Assembly: GCF_023715415.1 (NCBI RefSeq) | Contig: NZ_JAMBOB010000001.1 | Coordinates: 186,001 to 250,000, forward strand | Direction of reading: 5' to 3' | Origin: Neobacillus niacini | Lineage (GTDB): Bacteria > Bacillota > Bacilli > Bacillales > Cytobacillaceae | Length of the DNA: 64,000 nt | In this document: positions 46,081-57,842 of the stretch, one piece after another | Layout: every line of letters begins with the position of its first letter | How positions within the stretch are numbered: the stretch's first letter is position 1 | Position numbers and translations under genes: made by a program | The notes under the pieces: model-generated | What the model was told of the DNA's origin: nothing | Seen by the model: only the letters and a program-made list of their open reading frames with translations | Database searches by the model: none

Positions 46081-46383
46081 TTAATCGAGCAACGTCATCA
46101 GTTTTTTCGCAAATCCATTATCCAGCACAGCTACAACTACGCGGGCTTCTTTGCCAATCGCTTGGCCTAGAAGGTGGCGATCTTCCACTAGTTTATAGGG
46201 AACTTCGTATGACTTACATTTATCTGTAATTTTTTTTGTCGTATTTGCAGATGCATCTGCCGATAATAAAACGAGCTTTGCTTTTCCGCTTCGAATTTCC
46301 TTAACAGAAAGCTCCTCACCCGAAATGATTTTCCGTGCTCGATTGGCTAAGCCAAGTAACGACATCCATTGATTTGTATTCAT
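46081..46383 (-). CDS. rplGA: YlxQ, L7Ae-family RNA-binding protein
   Basis: This 100-residue L7Ae/L30e-type protein ([18 protein letters not shown]..., [17 protein letters not shown]) is expected to bind kink-turn RNA. In B. subtilis YlxQ (RplGA) is a putative ribosomal protein, non-essential. It overlaps rnpM by 4 bp and precedes infB. It may begin at the internal Met (residue 8), but the ATG at 46383 overlaps the rnpM stop, consistent with coupling. Confidence 0.88.
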   Translation of the reverse strand: MNTNQWMSLLGLANRARKIISGEELSVKEIRSGKAKLVLLSADASANTTKKITDKCKSYEVPYKLVEDRHLLGQAIGKEARVVVAVLDNGFAKKLMTLLD

Positions 46384-46664
46384 ATAGACTGCCTGTTTTC
46401 CTTTTCTATCAATTCCAATAGTTCTTCATATAATGATTCATCTATAGTAACCTGTAAATGATTAGATAAGGTGTTTTTCTTCTTGGCTAGTAGGACTGCT
46501 TCTTTGTCCTTAGAAAGGTAAGCACCTCTACCCGACTTTTTTCCAGTTAAGTCGATAGAAACTTCCCCTTCTTTTGAGCGAACGATGCGAACGAGTTCTT
46601 TTTTCGGCTTCATTTCACCGGTTGCGACACATTTACGCATAGGAACTTTTTTACGATTGTTCAC
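46380..46664 (-). CDS. rnpM: RnpM (YlxR), RNase P modulator
   Basis: This 94-residue protein is of the YlxR family, with the conserved [20 protein letters not shown] segment near the start and GRGAYLSKD near 47. In B. subtilis YlxR was recently shown to bind RNase P RNA and modulate its activity, hence RnpM. It lies between nusA and ylxQ in the conserved operon. Confidence 0.9.
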   Translation of the reverse strand: MNNRKKVPMRKCVATGEMKPKKELVRIVRSKEGEVSIDLTGKKSGRGAYLSKDKEAVLLAKKKNTLSNHLQVTIDESLYEELLELIEKENRQSI

Positions 46665-46683
46665 AATCTATTCACCTCATTTA

Positions 46684-47808
46684 TTATTCCTTTTCTTCTT
46701 CTTCTTCGTTAAAGTCAACGTCTACTTCATCATCAAAAAGTCGAATCATTTCTTCACGTGGATAGATTCCCAGTTCACGTGCTTCTGTTTCGGACTTGAT
46801 ATCAATTTTCCAACCAGTTAACTTTGCTGCAAGGCGGGCATTTTGTCCACGCTTTCCAATTGCTAGTGAAAGCTGATAGTCTGGTACAACAACAGTCGTC
46901 GCTTTTTCACCTTCATTTACCATTACATCTAAAACTTTAGATGGGCTTAATGAATTCGCAACAAAGATGACTGGATTATCTGACCATTTAACAATATCAA
47001 TTTTTTCACCTTTTAATTCATTCACAACTGCTTGAACCCTTGTACCTTTAGGACCTACACATGATCCAACCGGGTCAACCTCATTGTTATCCGAATGAAC
47101 AGAAATTTTCGAACGGTCTCCTGCTTCACGAGCAACAGATTTAATTTCAACTGTCCCATCATATATTTCCGGAACTTCAATTTCGAATAATCGCTTGAGC
47201 AAACCAGGATGTGTTCGTGAAACGAAAATCTGAGGACCCTTTGTTGTTTTTTCTACTTTCGTAATAAAAACCTTTATACGGTCATGAGGCTTATAGCGCT
47301 CATTTGGCATTTGTTCATTTACAGGCAGCAGCGCTTCAATTTTCCCAAGGCTGACATAAATAAATTTTGAATCAAGTCTTTGAACAATTCCAGTCATGAT
47401 ATCTTCTTCACGATCGATGAACTCGGAATAAATAATTCCTCTTTCAGCTTCCCTAACCCTTTGGGTAACGACTTGCTTTGCTGTTTGGGCAGCAATTCTG
47501 CCGAAGTCCTTTGGTGTTACTTCCATTTCAACTACATCTTCAACAGAATAGTTTGGATTTATGTTTCTTGCATCTGCTATGGATATTTCAAGGCGAGGGT
47601 CAAAAACCTCATCCACTACTTCTTTCCTTGCAAATACTCTCATTGAGCCAGATTGCAGATTTAAATCAATCCGAACATTTTGGGCTTGGTTGAAATTACG
47701 TCGATATGCCGATACAAGTGCAGCTTCAATCGCGTCAATTAAAACATCTCTAGAAATGCCCTTTTCTCTTTCTAGTATTGTAAGAGCATCTAATAATTCG
47801 CTGCTCAT
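46684..47808 (-). CDS. nusA: Transcription termination/antitermination factor NusA
   Basis: NusA binds RNA polymerase and nascent RNA to control pausing and intrinsic termination. The 374-residue protein has an N-terminal polymerase-binding domain, an S1 domain ([20 protein letters not shown] near 137) and two KH domains ([17 protein letters not shown] and [18 protein letters not shown]). The tail is acidic and it lacks the C-terminal acidic repeats of E. coli NusA, as is normal in Bacillus. It follows rimP by about 40 bp. Confidence 0.96.
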   Translation of the reverse strand: MSSELLDALTILEREKGISRDVLIDAIEAALVSAYRRNFNQAQNVRIDLNLQSGSMRVFARKEVVDEVFDPRLEISIADARNINPNYSVEDVVEMEVTPKDFGRIAAQTAKQVVTQRVREAERGIIYSEFIDREEDIMTGIVQRLDSKFIYVSLGKIEALLPVNEQMPNERYKPHDRIKVFITKVEKTTKGPQIFVSRTHPGLLKRLFEIEVPEIYDGTVEIKSVAREAGDRSKISVHSDNNEVDPVGSCVGPKGTRVQAVVNELKGEKIDIVKWSDNPVIFVANSLSPSKVLDVMVNEGEKATTVVVPDYQLSLAIGKRGQNARLAAKLTGWKIDIKSETEARELGIYPREEMIRLFDDEVDVDFNEEEEEKE

Positions 47809-47847
47809 CTGATTATATCCCCCTATCTACTATATATTTATCTTTCA

Positions 47848-48318
47848 TTATGAAAAAATAACTGCTAGTCTTGCACTAGCCACTTTTTCAAAAGGTATTT
47901 CAATTACTTTTTTTCGGGTTTTGATTTTCATCTCTACTTTTACTGTTTTCCCGTCGTAATCTAGCAATACCCCTTCAAAACCTTTTTCACCGTTAATCGG
48001 CTCATACGTTTTAATAAACACATTTTTACCAATTGCCTTTTCAAAATCTTTTGCTTTTTTAAGCGGTCGTTCTGCACCTGGAGAAGATACCTCAAGAAAA
48101 TAATTTTGGGTTATCGGGTCAAGCTCATCGAGTTTTTCACTAAGCCGTTCACTGACAATGCCACAGTCCTCTATATCAACACCGTTTTCTTTATCAATAT
48201 ATATGCGCAGAAACCAGTTTTTCCCTTCTTTTACAAACTCGATTTCCACCAATTCTAATTCAAGCTCCTGGATAATTGGCTGCGCTAGCTCTTCTACTAC
48301 TTCTGTTACTTTGCTCAT
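47848..48318 (-). CDS. rimP: Ribosome maturation factor RimP
   Basis: RimP assists maturation of the 30S subunit. The 156-residue product has [24 protein letters not shown] and [15 protein letters not shown]-type motifs ([16 protein letters not shown] near 92). It is the first gene of the nusA-infB operon. The ATG at 48318 has an AAAGGAGG site. polC upstream is separated by a terminator and about 200 bp, so this operon should have its own promoter, which I could not pinpoint. Confidence 0.95.
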   Translation of the reverse strand: MSKVTEVVEELAQPIIQELELELVEIEFVKEGKNWFLRIYIDKENGVDIEDCGIVSERLSEKLDELDPITQNYFLEVSSPGAERPLKKAKDFEKAIGKNVFIKTYEPINGEKGFEGVLLDYDGKTVKVEMKIKTRKKVIEIPFEKVASARLAVIFS

Positions 48319-48406
48319 GTTTAACCTCCTTTACCGACATTCCACCCATATTATTACGAATTACACGGAAAGTTTTATTAGTTACTCTACAAAAAAAGCT
48401 TTATAC

Positions 48407-48436
48407 AAAAATGAAAGAGCGGGTTTCCCCACTCTT
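48407..48436 (-). terminator. Rho-independent terminator after polC
   Basis: AGAGTGGG / CCCGCTCT (one G-T pair) with a GAAA loop is followed by TTCATTTTTG on the minus strand. It splits polC from the rimP operon. Confidence 0.8.
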
Positions 48437-48522
48437 GAACGAGAGTATTTCTTAGTATTTCCAATAAAACTATACCATAACCAAATTTTATATGCAAACA
48501 ACAATAGCGGTGATCGCCTTGT

Positions 48523-51500
48523 TTAGAATAGAGATAACTGGTTTTGTTCTGGTAATGAACCTAGACAACCAAGTTTATCTAAATATTCTAGTATAGTTTT
48601 TGACACTTTTCCACGTTGCTGCAAATCTTCTTTAGAAAGAAACTCTCCATCCTGTCTTGCCTTTACAATATTATAAGCGGCATTTGTTCCAAGCCCCGGT
48701 ATAGAGTTAAATGGAGGGATTAATGAATTTCCTTCAATGATGAACTCCGATGCGTCTGATTTATATAAATCATAATTTTGGAAAGTAAATCCTCTTTCCG
48801 TCATTTCAAGTGATAGCTCAAGGACCGTTAGCAAGTTCTTTTCCTTGTTTGATGCCTCAAGTCCCTTTGCATTAATGTCTTCAATTATTGCCCGAATAGA
48901 TTCAGAACCACGGGACATTGCTTCAATATCAAAGTCCTCGGCACGAACGGTAAAATAGGCTGCATAGTATAACAACGGAAGATGAACCTTGAAATATGCT
49001 ATTCTAACTGCCATTAACACGTACGCAGCTGCGTGGGCCTTTGGAAACATATATTTAATCTTTTTACAAGAATCAATATACCATTCAGGAACCTCATTTT
49101 TGCGCATTTCTGCTTCCATTTCTTCTGTGAGGCCTTTCCCTTTTCGGACCGATTCCATTATTTTAAACGCAAAAGATGGCTCTAGTCCTTGGTAAATTAG
49201 ATAGACCATAATATCATCCCGACATCCAATAACTTCACTTAAGTTACAGGTGCGATTATGAATTAACTCTTGTGCATTTCCCAGCCATACATCTGTTCCA
49301 TGTGATAAACCTGAAATTTGAACTAATTCGGAAAAAGTCGTAGGTTTTGTATCTTCAAGCATTTGACGAACAAAGCGTGTACCGAATTCTGGTATCCCAA
49401 GGGTCCCGGTTTTACACATAATTTGTTGTTCGGTAACACCTAATGATTCTGTGCCGCTAAAAATTTTCATTACTTCTGGATCATCTGTTGGAATGGTTTT
49501 AGGATCCATTCCACTTAGGTCTTGAAGCATTCTAATAACTGTTGGATCGTCGTGACCTAGTATATCTAGTTTTAAAACATTATCATGAATAGAATGGAAA
49601 TCAAAATGAGTTGTCTTCCATTCTGAATTTCTATCATCTGCTGGAAACTGAATTGGTGAAAAGTCATAAACATCCATGTAATCAGGGATAACAATGATTC
49701 CGCCAGGATGCTGACCTGTCGTTCTCTTAACGCCCGTACAGCCCGAGGCAAGTCTTTCAATTTCTGCTTGACGTAATTGTAAATTATTGTCCTGTTGATA
49801 TGCTTTAACATATCCAAAAGCCGTTTTATCTGCAACAGTACCAATCGTACCTGCCCGAAAAACATTATCTTCTCCAAAAAGAACCTTTGTGTAGTTATGC
49901 GCACGCGGTTGATACTCTCCGGAGAAATTGAGATCGATGTCGGGCACTTTGTCCCCTTTGAAACCAAGGAATGTTTCAAAGGGAATGTCATGTCCGTCTT
50001 TTCGATATTTACTTCCACATTGCGGACAGTCTTTATCTGGCAAATCAAATCCTGATCCAACCGAACCATCATTGAAGAATTCCGAATGCTTACAGGTTGG
50101 ACAGACATAATGAGGTGGTAAAGGATTTACCTCGGTAATCTCTGTCATCGTTGCTACAAGTGATGACCCAACTGATCCACGTGAACCAACAAGATACCCA
50201 TCATCCAATGATTTTTTTACAAGCTTATGTGAAATTAAGTAGATAACAGCGAACCCATGGCCAATGATACTCTTCAATTCTTTTTCAAGACGCGCCTCAA
50301 CAATTTCCGGAAGTTGTTCTCCGTAAATATTCCTTGCCATTGAATAACTCATTTCCCGCATTTCTTCATCGGCGCCTTCAATTTTCGGAGTGTATAAGTC
50401 GTCTTTAATCGGTTTAATGACGTCAATCATATCAGCTATTTTGTTTGTATTCGTTATTACAATTTCCTTCGCCTTTTCTCCTCCAAGGAACGAAAACGCA
50501 GCAAGCATTTCATTTGTTGTCCTGAAATGGACATCTGGGAGTTTGTGACGATTTAGCGGGTTGGCTCCACCTTGCGAGTTAACTAAAATTTTCCGATAAA
50601 TCTTATCATTTTCATTTAGATAATGGACATTACCAGTTGCCACAACAGGAATTCCTAATTTATCGCCAAGCTTTACAATATTACCAATAATATCTTCTAA
50701 TGCCTTTTCATCACGAACGAGTTCCATCTCAATCAATGGAGCATTAACTTCCTTTGGCATGACCTCAAAGTAATCATAGAATTGAGCATAAGCTTCCACT
50801 TCATCAGGAGATTTTTGCATCATCCCCTCGAATACCTCTCCTTTATTACAGCCGGAACCAACAAGAATTCCTTCTCTGTATTTTTGAAGAACGGACCTTG
50901 GCAGCCTTGGTACGCGATAAAAGTATTCAATATGAGCAATCGATACGAGTTTAAATAAATTCTTCAAACCGACTTCGGTTTGTGCTAATAAAGTACAATG
51001 ATAAGGACGTGCTCGCTGATAAGAATTTCCCTTACCCATGTTGTCGTTAAATTGATCATGGTACTCTATTCCTTTTTCAGAAGCATCCTTGAGCATTTTC
51101 AATAGCAGATATCCTGTTGCTTCTGCGTCAAAAATGGCTCTATGGTGCTGGGTTAATTCAATATCAAACTTCTTCGTTAATGTGTTTAACCGGTGATTTT
51201 TCATTTCTGGGTAAAGGAATCTACCAAGTTCAAGGGTATCAATTACTGGATTTTTTGCCTTTTCAAGGGCGATTTTTTTATATCCTACATTAAGAAATCC
51301 CATATCAAAGGATGCATTGTGTGCAACCAGGACTCCGTCTTCTACCCAATCATGAAACCTTTGGATTACCTCTCCGACTTCTGGAGCATTTTGAACCATA
51401 TCATCGGTGATTCCTGTTAAATTGATCGTTGTTGCTGATAGTCGATGATGTGGATTGGCGAAGGATTCAAATCGGTCAATAATTTCCCCATCTCGTATTT

Positions 51501-52845
51501 TTACAGCCGCTAGTTCAATTATCGTGTCATATACGGCTGAAAGACCTGTCGTTTCAACGTCAAATACAACAAATGTATCTTCTGCCAGTAAACGATGGGC
51601 GTCATTATAGGTTATTGGAACACCATCATCCACAAGATTTACTTCAACACCATATAGGATTTTAATATCATTTTTCTTCCCAGCGCTATACGCCTCAGGA
51701 AAGGATTGAGCAACAGCATGGTCTGTAACCGCAATCGCCTTATGCCCCCAATTCTTTGCTTGAGCAATGAGGGCACCTACAGGAGTTACAGCATCCATTG
51801 AACTCATTGGGGTGTGAAGATGCAGTTCTACTCGTTTTTGATTATCAGGCGCCGTATCCTTACGGCCTGCAGGTTTAATTTCATTTATATCATTTCCAAT
51901 CATGACTAAATCGCGGACGAATGTATCATTTTGGATGCTTCCTCTAACTCGTACCCACATTCCTTTTTTAACGAGCTGGTAAAGGGCTGCATCTTCTTTG
52001 TCGCGAGAGAACATTTTAACCATAAGCGAACTGGTGTAATCGGTAATCTTAAATGTTAATAGCGTACGTCCACTTCTTAGTTCCCTTGTCTCCGCATCAA
52101 AAATGTACCCTTCTACGGTGACTCTGCGTTCTTCATCGACAATATCAATCATACTTCTTAAGTCTTGATCATCCTTGATAGTCAGCCCGATGGAGAGAGG
52201 CCCTTCCGGAACCCCTCCACCAGCATCTTTCTCAGCTTCTTTCTTTTGTAAATCAGCTAAGGCCATTAGACCGCGTTCCTGATCTTCTTTTTGTTTCGCT
52301 AATAAGAATTGTTGATATTCGTCATTCTTTTCTCCGCTTTGAATATCCGTTTCAAACGATAAGCTTGGAAATCCATATGACTGATAAAGACTGGTAATCA
52401 GCCCTCCATATTTCCTTTTTATGGCCATTCCTTCCGTCTCATTATTCACTGATACCGTTAACTTATTACCGCTAAGTACCGGTACCTGTTCATTGAGTAA
52501 TTTTAACATTGGCGGTGAGATGCCATCGATTTGCTGAATACTATAATTCCAATATTCCAGGAGCAATTCGGGGTGAAAGGTTGGATTTTCTACTTTTAAG
52601 TCATAAGAAATCTTGGCGATACTAGAAAACTTTCTTTCAAGCTGCGTAGTAAAACGAAGATATAAACTAAAAGGAAGAATTTTTTCTAGTAAAAATTGAA
52701 AATGCCATTTACGAGATTTCTTTTCTACAATAAATCTTTCAATTTGTGCATTTTGAAATTGTGCTACTACAGCGTCCTCTTGTAATTCTAGTTGCTGGAG
52801 CAAGAGTAAGAATCGCTCTTTTTTGCCAGAGGCATGTTCGCTCAT
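48523..52845 (-). CDS. polC: DNA polymerase III subunit alpha, Gram-positive type (PolC)
   Basis: PolC is the main replicative DNA polymerase of low-GC Gram-positives. The 1440-residue protein has an N-terminal domain and an OB-fold region. A PHP domain ([15 protein letters not shown]) follows, into which the DEDD proofreading exonuclease is inserted ([20 protein letters not shown], about 430-600). The polymerase core has [12 protein letters not shown] and a zinc-type Cys cluster (CPTCKH, CPQCGS). It ends with the beta-clamp-binding QLSLF motif. The start is the ATG 52843-52845 with GAGAGGG. proS, which normally precedes it, is absent. Confidence 0.97.
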   Translation of the reverse strand: MSEHASGKKERFLLLLQQLELQEDAVVAQFQNAQIERFIVEKKSRKWHFQFLLEKILPFSLYLRFTTQLERKFSSIAKISYDLKVENPTFHPELLLEYWNYSIQQIDGISPPMLKLLNEQVPVLSGNKLTVSVNNETEGMAIKRKYGGLITSLYQSYGFPSLSFETDIQSGEKNDEYQQFLLAKQKEDQERGLMALADLQKKEAEKDAGGGVPEGPLSIGLTIKDDQDLRSMIDIVDEERRVTVEGYIFDAETRELRSGRTLLTFKITDYTSSLMVKMFSRDKEDAALYQLVKKGMWVRVRGSIQNDTFVRDLVMIGNDINEIKPAGRKDTAPDNQKRVELHLHTPMSSMDAVTPVGALIAQAKNWGHKAIAVTDHAVAQSFPEAYSAGKKNDIKILYGVEVNLVDDGVPITYNDAHRLLAEDTFVVFDVETTGLSAVYDTIIELAAVKIRDGEIIDRFESFANPHHRLSATTINLTGITDDMVQNAPEVGEVIQRFHDWVEDGVLVAHNASFDMGFLNVGYKKIALEKAKNPVIDTLELGRFLYPEMKNHRLNTLTKKFDIELTQHHRAIFDAEATGYLLLKMLKDASEKGIEYHDQFNDNMGKGNSYQRARPYHCTLLAQTEVGLKNLFKLVSIAHIEYFYRVPRLPRSVLQKYREGILVGSGCNKGEVFEGMMQKSPDEVEAYAQFYDYFEVMPKEVNAPLIEMELVRDEKALEDIIGNIVKLGDKLGIPVVATGNVHYLNENDKIYRKILVNSQGGANPLNRHKLPDVHFRTTNEMLAAFSFLGGEKAKEIVITNTNKIADMIDVIKPIKDDLYTPKIEGADEEMREMSYSMARNIYGEQLPEIVEARLEKELKSIIGHGFAVIYLISHKLVKKSLDDGYLVGSRGSVGSSLVATMTEITEVNPLPPHYVCPTCKHSEFFNDGSVGSGFDLPDKDCPQCGSKYRKDGHDIPFETFLGFKGDKVPDIDLNFSGEYQPRAHNYTKVLFGEDNVFRAGTIGTVADKTAFGYVKAYQQDNNLQLRQAEIERLASGCTGVKRTTGQHPGGIIVIPDYMDVYDFSPIQFPADDRNSEWKTTHFDFHSIHDNVLKLDILGHDDPTVIRMLQDLSGMDPKTIPTDDPEVMKIFSGTESLGVTEQQIMCKTGTLGIPEFGTRFVRQMLEDTKPTTFSELVQISGLSHGTDVWLGNAQELIHNRTCNLSEVIGCRDDIMVYLIYQGLEPSFAFKIMESVRKGKGLTEEMEAEMRKNEVPEWYIDSCKKIKYMFPKAHAAAYVLMAVRIAYFKVHLPLLYYAAYFTVRAEDFDIEAMSRGSESIRAIIEDINAKGLEASNKEKNLLTVLELSLEMTERGFTFQNYDLYKSDASEFIIEGNSLIPPFNSIPGLGTNAAYNIVKARQDGEFLSKEDLQQRGKVSKTILEYLDKLGCLGSLPEQNQLSLF

Positions 52846-52900
52846 CATTCCCTCTCCCATCTATATAAAGTCTCTCTCATTTTTCTTTAATCAAGAAATA

Positions 52901-52909
52901 ATTATATCA
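52901..52909 (-). promoter_or_regulatory. Extended -10 promoter candidate of polC
   Basis: TGATATAAT on the minus strand is a perfect extended -10 element about 56 bp upstream of the polC start. No good -35 hexamer is seen at 17 nt. With the terminator at 52967-52993 it would make polC independent of rseP. Confidence 0.5.
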
Positions 52910-52966
52910 TATGATACATAATCAATCGGCTTATTTCGACAGAAAAATAAAACCAAAAAAGTAAAT

Positions 52967-52993
52967 AAAAAAAGGTTCACCAGGGAACCTTTT
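52967..52993 (-). terminator. Rho-independent terminator after rseP
   Basis: The stem AAAGGTTC / GAACCTTT with a 4-5-nt loop is followed by TTTTATTT on the minus strand, 21 bp past the rseP stop codon. Confidence 0.88.
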
Positions 52994-53013
52994 TCTCAAT
53001 TTTATTAATGAAC

Positions 53014-54273
53014 TTACAAGAAAAATCTTTGAATATCATTCCAAGTAACCACCAGCATGAGGAGCATAAGAAGCGCAAATCCAATAAAGTGGACCATTCC
53101 TTCTTTATGACGATCTATTGGCTTTCCTCTGACAGCTTCGACTGCAAAGAACATTAGTCTTCCGCCATCTAGTGCTGGGATTGGCAAGAGATTCATGATT
53201 CCTAGGTTAATACTTAAAATAGCTGCCCACTTCATCACATAGTAAATTCCTGATTGAACTACTGTATCCGTGGAAGCATATATACCAACAGGCCCAGAGA
53301 GCATATCGATCGAGAACTGACCCGTAACTAACTGTCCAAGCATGACAAAAATTTGCTTTGTCCAAAAATATGTTTCCGTAAAACCTGCAGTAATGGCTTT
53401 TAATGGTGATTTTTCTATTGGGCTGTATACTCCAATTAGACCTATCTTTTCTCCTTCAACTGTTTGTTCTTTCGGAGTAACGGTAATTTCCTGTTCGCTG
53501 CCATCACGGCTTATTGAGAAATCTAGTGTTTCATTAGGATTTTCCCTGATAATTTCTACGACATCAGACCAGGTGGAGATTTCAGCACCATTAATACTTT
53601 GGACAATATCACCTTCTAATAATCCAGCTGCATTTGCAGCACCATCAGGTGTAATGACCCCCAATTTAGGCTCGTTAGTAGGAACACCTTGTAAAAAGGC
53701 GATAATAATGAACAAAAAGAATGCCAAGACGAAATTCATCATCGGGCCTGCAAAAATGGCCATCGTTCTCTGAGGCAGCGTTTTTGAAGCAAATTGACGA
53801 TCATAAGGGGCCAATTGTGTTTCTATCCCATTTTCAACTGTAACAGCTGTTGGACTTATAGCAAAGGTTTGTAAGCTTTCTTCTTCGTCCTCTGGATATC
53901 CCTTAATAATCAACTTATGTTCAATATCTGCATACTCTACTTCCACAATCCGACAATTAGGATACTTTTCTTTATTGTTCATAATAATTTTATTTACGTT
54001 ATTATCTTTGTCAAACAATAGCCCGATTCTGTAACCAGGTTTTAGTTCAACTCCCTCTGGATCTTCACCAGCCATCCGAACAAATCCACCAATTGGCAGT
54101 AACCTAATTGTATACGTAGTTTCCCCTTTTTTATGAGTGAAAACCTTTGGACCAAACCCGATTGCAAATTCGCGGCACAAAATTCCTGCACGTTTCGCAA
54201 AGACCAAATGGCCTAATTCATGGAAAAATACTAAAGCACCAAAGATAACGATAAAGGCAATAACTGTAGTCAA
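53014..54273 (-). CDS. rseP: Site-2 protease RseP (RasP)
   Basis: This is the intramembrane zinc metalloprotease that completes regulated proteolysis of anti-sigma factors (RsiW in B. subtilis) and cleared signal peptides. The 419-residue protein has HELGH in its first membrane helix, a PDZ domain (DGAANAAGLLEGDIVQSING near 210) and the second catalytic motif LPIPALDGGR near 365. Additional helices fill the rest. The start is taken as TTG at 54271-54273 (TTVIAFIVIF), with an AAGGTGG site; the in-frame GTG four codons upstream lies inside that site. It follows dxr. Confidence 0.94.
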   Translation of the reverse strand: MTTVIAFIVIFGALVFFHELGHLVFAKRAGILCREFAIGFGPKVFTHKKGETTYTIRLLPIGGFVRMAGEDPEGVELKPGYRIGLLFDKDNNVNKIIMNNKEKYPNCRIVEVEYADIEHKLIIKGYPEDEEESLQTFAISPTAVTVENGIETQLAPYDRQFASKTLPQRTMAIFAGPMMNFVLAFFLFIIIAFLQGVPTNEPKLGVITPDGAANAAGLLEGDIVQSINGAEISTWSDVVEIIRENPNETLDFSISRDGSEQEITVTPKEQTVEGEKIGLIGVYSPIEKSPLKAITAGFTETYFWTKQIFVMLGQLVTGQFSIDMLSGPVGIYASTDTVVQSGIYYVMKWAAILSINLGIMNLLPIPALDGGRLMFFAVEAVRGKPIDRHKEGMVHFIGFALLMLLMLVVTWNDIQRFFL

Positions 54274-54290
54274 ACTAAAAACCACCTTTT

Positions 54291-55433
54291 TTATAGAAGT
54301 GAATTTACATATTGTCTTGTTTCTTTGTCCACCTCTTGAATAATGGATAAGTCAGGATTTTTTATTAATTCGTGCTTGTTTAATGCCTTCTCAATCATAT
54401 CCTCAATTTGTAAGAAATTAATTTTTTCATTTAGAAAAGCAGCTACAGCCACTTCATTTGCAGCATTTAAAACGGTAGGCATTGTTCCCCCTAGTTTGCC
54501 GGCCTCGTAAGCAAATTGCATGCAGCGAAAACGATTTACGTCCATTTCCTGGAAATGCAACTGAGCAATTTTAGCTAAATCTAACCTTTGAGAGGAAGTT
54601 AAGGGTAAGCGGTCAGGATAGGTGAGTGCATATTGAATCGGTACTCTCATATCTGGTGTTCCAAGCTGTGCTATTATGCTGCTGTCATGGAATTCAACCA
54701 TTGAATGAATAATACTTTCTTTATGAAGCAGCACATCGATTTTTTCATAAGGCATGTTGTACAGCCAATGAGCCTCAATTACCTCAAGACCTTTATTCAT
54801 CATCGTTGCAGAATCTATTGTTATTTTTGCCCCCATTGACCAGTTGGGATGATTTAAGGCTTCTCTAACCGTAACTCCTTCTAGCTCTTTACGTGTTCTA
54901 TCACGGAAGCTGCCACCAGAAGCCGTCAAAATCAATCTTTCTATATTCTTTTCCTTTTCACCCTGTAAGCACTGATAAATCGCAGAATGTTCACTATCCA
55001 CGGGAAGTAATGCCACTCCATTTTTTTCCGCAGCTTCCATAACTAGATGACCAGCCGTAACAAGTGTCTCTTTATTGGCAATCGCAATGGTTTTCCCCGC
55101 TTCAATTGCTTGTAAGGTCGGGTTTAAACCAACACTTCCAATCACAGCATTTACTAGGATATCAGCTGAAGGAAATACAGCTACTTCTACAAGACCCTCA
55201 ACTCCATATGTGAATTTGATACTAGGAAATTCTGCTTTTAATGTAATACAGTCTTGATACTCTTGTACAGAAACTAGCTCTGGCTGAAATTCAAGAATCA
55301 TTTTTCGTGCTAAATCTAGATTTTTCCCAATTGATATAGAGACTAATTTAAATTCAGACGGATGTTCACGAAGAATATCTAAAGTTTGGGTGCCTATCGA
55401 ACCTGTAGCCCCCAAAATGCTAATCTTTTTCAA
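54291..55433 (-). CDS. dxr: 1-deoxy-D-xylulose-5-phosphate reductoisomerase
   Basis: Dxr catalyses the second step of the MEP isoprenoid pathway, feeding undecaprenyl phosphate and quinones. The 380-residue protein has the NADPH motif [10 protein letters not shown] (residues 8-17). The metal/substrate motif [13 protein letters not shown] is near 147, followed by TASGGSFRD and [22 protein letters not shown]. It sits between cdsA and rseP with short gaps, in a cell-envelope operon with uppS. Confidence 0.96.
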   Translation of the reverse strand: MKKISILGATGSIGTQTLDILREHPSEFKLVSISIGKNLDLARKMILEFQPELVSVQEYQDCITLKAEFPSIKFTYGVEGLVEVAVFPSADILVNAVIGSVGLNPTLQAIEAGKTIAIANKETLVTAGHLVMEAAEKNGVALLPVDSEHSAIYQCLQGEKEKNIERLILTASGGSFRDRTRKELEGVTVREALNHPNWSMGAKITIDSATMMNKGLEVIEAHWLYNMPYEKIDVLLHKESIIHSMVEFHDSSIIAQLGTPDMRVPIQYALTYPDRLPLTSSQRLDLAKIAQLHFQEMDVNRFRCMQFAYEAGKLGGTMPTVLNAANEVAVAAFLNEKINFLQIEDMIEKALNKHELIKNPDLSIIQEVDKETRQYVNSLL

Positions 55434-55454
55434 CAGATGTTCAACTCCTAAAAT

Positions 55455-56243
55455 TTACCACAAGTGAAAAAAGTGTAATAATGGCAAAACGAATAATAGA
55501 CTATCGAAACGGTCAAGGATTCCACCATGACCTGGCAGGATATTTCCTGAATCCTTTACATTAAAATGGCGTTTAAATGCTGATTGGACAAGATCCCCTA
55601 TTTGTCCAAAGACAGAAAGGACAACGGTAATTCCCATTAATGTTAGGATTGTAGCATTGATTTCAGAAAATATAGCAAACAATACAGCAACAATTAAGGC
55701 TGAAACCACTCCACCTATGGAGCCCTCAACCGTTTTATTCGGACTAATTTCCGGCCATAGCTTGGTTTTTCCTGTAGCTTTACCGATAAAGTAAGCACCT
55801 GAATCCGTCGCCCAAATCATGAATAATGAATAGAAAATATAGACGATACCCGCATCACGAGTCTCAATAAAGAAATAAAATCCTATTCCCACATAAATGG
55901 CTGACAAAATCGAAAAACCAGCATCTTCAAATGTATATCGATTCTTTGTAATCACGGTATATGCCAATAATAAAAGGATAAAAGCAATACCAAGTTCAGT
56001 TTTTGTATAATTAAAAGTATCTACTATATCACTATACTGCACCGGAAAAAGAATAACCCAGAGAAATAAAACAGTTAGCAGTCCATGAACAGAAAAGATA
56101 CTAAGTTTTTTCATTTTTAATAACTCATACAATCCCACAGTTGCGAGGAAATATGTTAAAAGGACAAAAGGCAGTCCTCCATAAAAAACAATTGGTAAAA
56201 ATAAAGCAGCTGCTACAACTCCTGTAATGATTCTTTGCTTCAT
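55455..56243 (-). CDS. cdsA: Phosphatidate cytidylyltransferase
   Basis: CdsA makes CDP-diacylglycerol for phospholipid synthesis in the membrane, the substrate of PgsA encoded at 11.9 kb. The 262-residue protein has seven or eight hydrophobic segments. The CDP-DAG synthase signature (KLWPEISPNKTVEGSIGG near 178, with DSGAYFIGK just before) is complete. It is linked to uppS upstream and dxr downstream. Confidence 0.95.
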   Translation of the reverse strand: MKQRIITGVVAAALFLPIVFYGGLPFVLLTYFLATVGLYELLKMKKLSIFSVHGLLTVLFLWVILFPVQYSDIVDTFNYTKTELGIAFILLLLAYTVITKNRYTFEDAGFSILSAIYVGIGFYFFIETRDAGIVYIFYSLFMIWATDSGAYFIGKATGKTKLWPEISPNKTVEGSIGGVVSALIVAVLFAIFSEINATILTLMGITVVLSVFGQIGDLVQSAFKRHFNVKDSGNILPGHGGILDRFDSLLFVLPLLHFFHLW

Positions 56244-56285
56244 CTACGATTTCAACACCTTTATAGTACTTGAGTGAGAGATTTA

Positions 56286-57065
56286 TTAGATACCACCAAA
56301 ACGACGTTGACGGTTTTGATATACTTCTATTGCTTCAATTAGATGCTTTTCTCTGAAATCTGGCCATAATACATCCGTAAACCAAAACTCCGTATATGCT
56401 AATTGCCACAACATGAAATTACTTAGCCTGATTTCGCCACTCGTACGGATTAATAAATCAGGGTCATTGAGGTTAGAAGTCATCAGATACGAGGAGAAAA
56501 TCTCTTCATTTAACTCTCCCTCTTTTAGTATTCCACTTTTATAATCATTTAAGACTTTTTGGGCTGCATCAATAATTTCGGCTCGGCTGCCGTAGTTAAG
56601 TGCAAAGTTTAATACAAGTCCATCATTATTCTTTGTATCCTGGATAGCTCTTTCAATTGCATTTAATGTATGTACCGGAAGTTGATCTTTATATCCCATC
56701 ATCGTTACTTGAACATTTTCTTCAATTAATTCAGGTAAGAAGGTTCCTAGAAATTCCTCTGGAAGCTTCATTAAATAGTCCACTTCATTCTTCGGCCGCT
56801 TCCAATTTTCAGTTGAAAAAGCATATAACGTAAGTGTTTTAATTCCAAGTTTGTTGGCTAACTTCGTTATTTTACGCACGACCTTCATACCTTCATGATG
56901 TCCGGCAATTCGAGGCAAGGCTCTCTTCTTAGCCCAACGACCATTGCCGTCCATAATAATCGCAACATGTTCCGGTACTGGCAATTGTTTAACCTTTTCT
57001 ATATTTTCTCGGAGTGTGGAAGAGTTATTGTTTTGATTCTTCCAAAGCCTTATTTTATTAAACAT
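56286..57065 (-). CDS. uppS: Isoprenyl transferase / undecaprenyl diphosphate synthase
   Basis: UppS is the cis-prenyltransferase that makes undecaprenyl diphosphate, the lipid carrier for wall polymers. The 259-residue product has IIMDGNGRWAKKR near residue 37, YAFSTENWKRP near 86 and DLLIRTSGEIRLSNFMLWQ near 205. The start is the ATG 57063-57065 (MFNKIRLW), with a GGAGGAGC site; a 10-codon extension has no site. It opens the uppS-cdsA-dxr-rseP set. Confidence 0.95.
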   Translation of the reverse strand: MFNKIRLWKNQNNNSSTLRENIEKVKQLPVPEHVAIIMDGNGRWAKKRALPRIAGHHEGMKVVRKITKLANKLGIKTLTLYAFSTENWKRPKNEVDYLMKLPEEFLGTFLPELIEENVQVTMMGYKDQLPVHTLNAIERAIQDTKNNDGLVLNFALNYGSRAEIIDAAQKVLNDYKSGILKEGELNEEIFSSYLMTSNLNDPDLLIRTSGEIRLSNFMLWQLAYTEFWFTDVLWPDFREKHLIEAIEVYQNRQRRFGGI

Positions 57066-57247
57066 AACATTGCTCCTCCAAATTAAGATAATCATTTCCT
57101 CCGATAATAGATCATGCCCACAGAGCCTGTGTTGATATATATGAAGAATGCTGATTTTTGCATGCTTTTATCATACCAAAAAAGTAAAAATATATCTTCT
57201 ACTAAATAAGTTATGTACTTGTACAAGAAATAAGAATGACTAATAGT

Positions 57248-57274
57248 GAAAAAAACCCCCTAAAAAAGAGGGTT
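57248..57274 (-). terminator. Rho-independent terminator after frr
   Basis: AACCCTCT / AGGGGGTT with a TTTTTT loop, followed by seven T on the minus strand, lies 10 bp beyond frr. Confidence 0.85.
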
Positions 57275-57284
57275 CTCACAATAA

Positions 57285-57842
57285 TTAAACTTCCAAGATT
57301 TCTTTTTCTTTGTCTTTTGTTATTTGGTCAATCTTACTTATGTGTTCATCTGTTAGTTTTTGAATATCATCTGAATAACCTCGAAGAGCATCCTCTGTAA
57401 TTTCTCCGCTTTTCTCCAGCTTTTTCAAATCATCATTACCGTCACGTCGAATATTACGAATCGCAACTTTCGCCTCTTCAGATTCCTTCTTTACTAATTT
57501 CACTAGCTCTTTTCGACGTTCTTCCGTCAATTGAGGAATGGCAAGTCTAATAACCGTACCATCATTTGATGGATTTAATCCTAAATCTGATTTGAGAATC
57601 GCCTTTTCAATATCACCAAGTATCGATTTATCATAAGGCTGGATGACAAGGAGTCTTGCTTCTGGAGTTGAAATTCCAGCCATTTGATTCACTGGTGTTG
57701 GTGCTCCATAATAATCAATTGTAATTCTATCTAGTAAAGAAGCACTTGCTCTCCCTGCACGAATACTAGCAAGCTCACGAGAATACGCTTGAATTGCTTT
57801 AAGCATTCTATCCTTCGTTGCTGAAACCACTTGTTTTGGCAT
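57285..57842 (-). CDS. frr: Ribosome recycling factor
   Basis: With EF-G, RRF splits the post-termination ribosome. The 185-residue product ([20 protein letters not shown]...) has [37 protein letters not shown]-type ([16 protein letters not shown]) and a C-terminal coiled region. The length matches the family. Its ATG shares a base with the pyrH stop (TAATG), indicating coupling. Confidence 0.97.
   Translation of the reverse strand: MPKQVVSATKDRMLKAIQAYSRELASIRAGRASASLLDRITIDYYGAPTPVNQMAGISTPEARLLVIQPYDKSILGDIEKAILKSDLGLNPSNDGTVIRLAIPQLTEERRKELVKLVKKESEEAKVAIRNIRRDGNDDLKKLEKSGEITEDALRGYSDDIQKLTDEHISKIDQITKDKEKEILEV

Noticed and set aside
49572-50108. 178-codon minus-strand ORF inside polC in another frame
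   Set aside because: It is a shadow of the conserved PolC reading frame, which is unbroken throughout this region.
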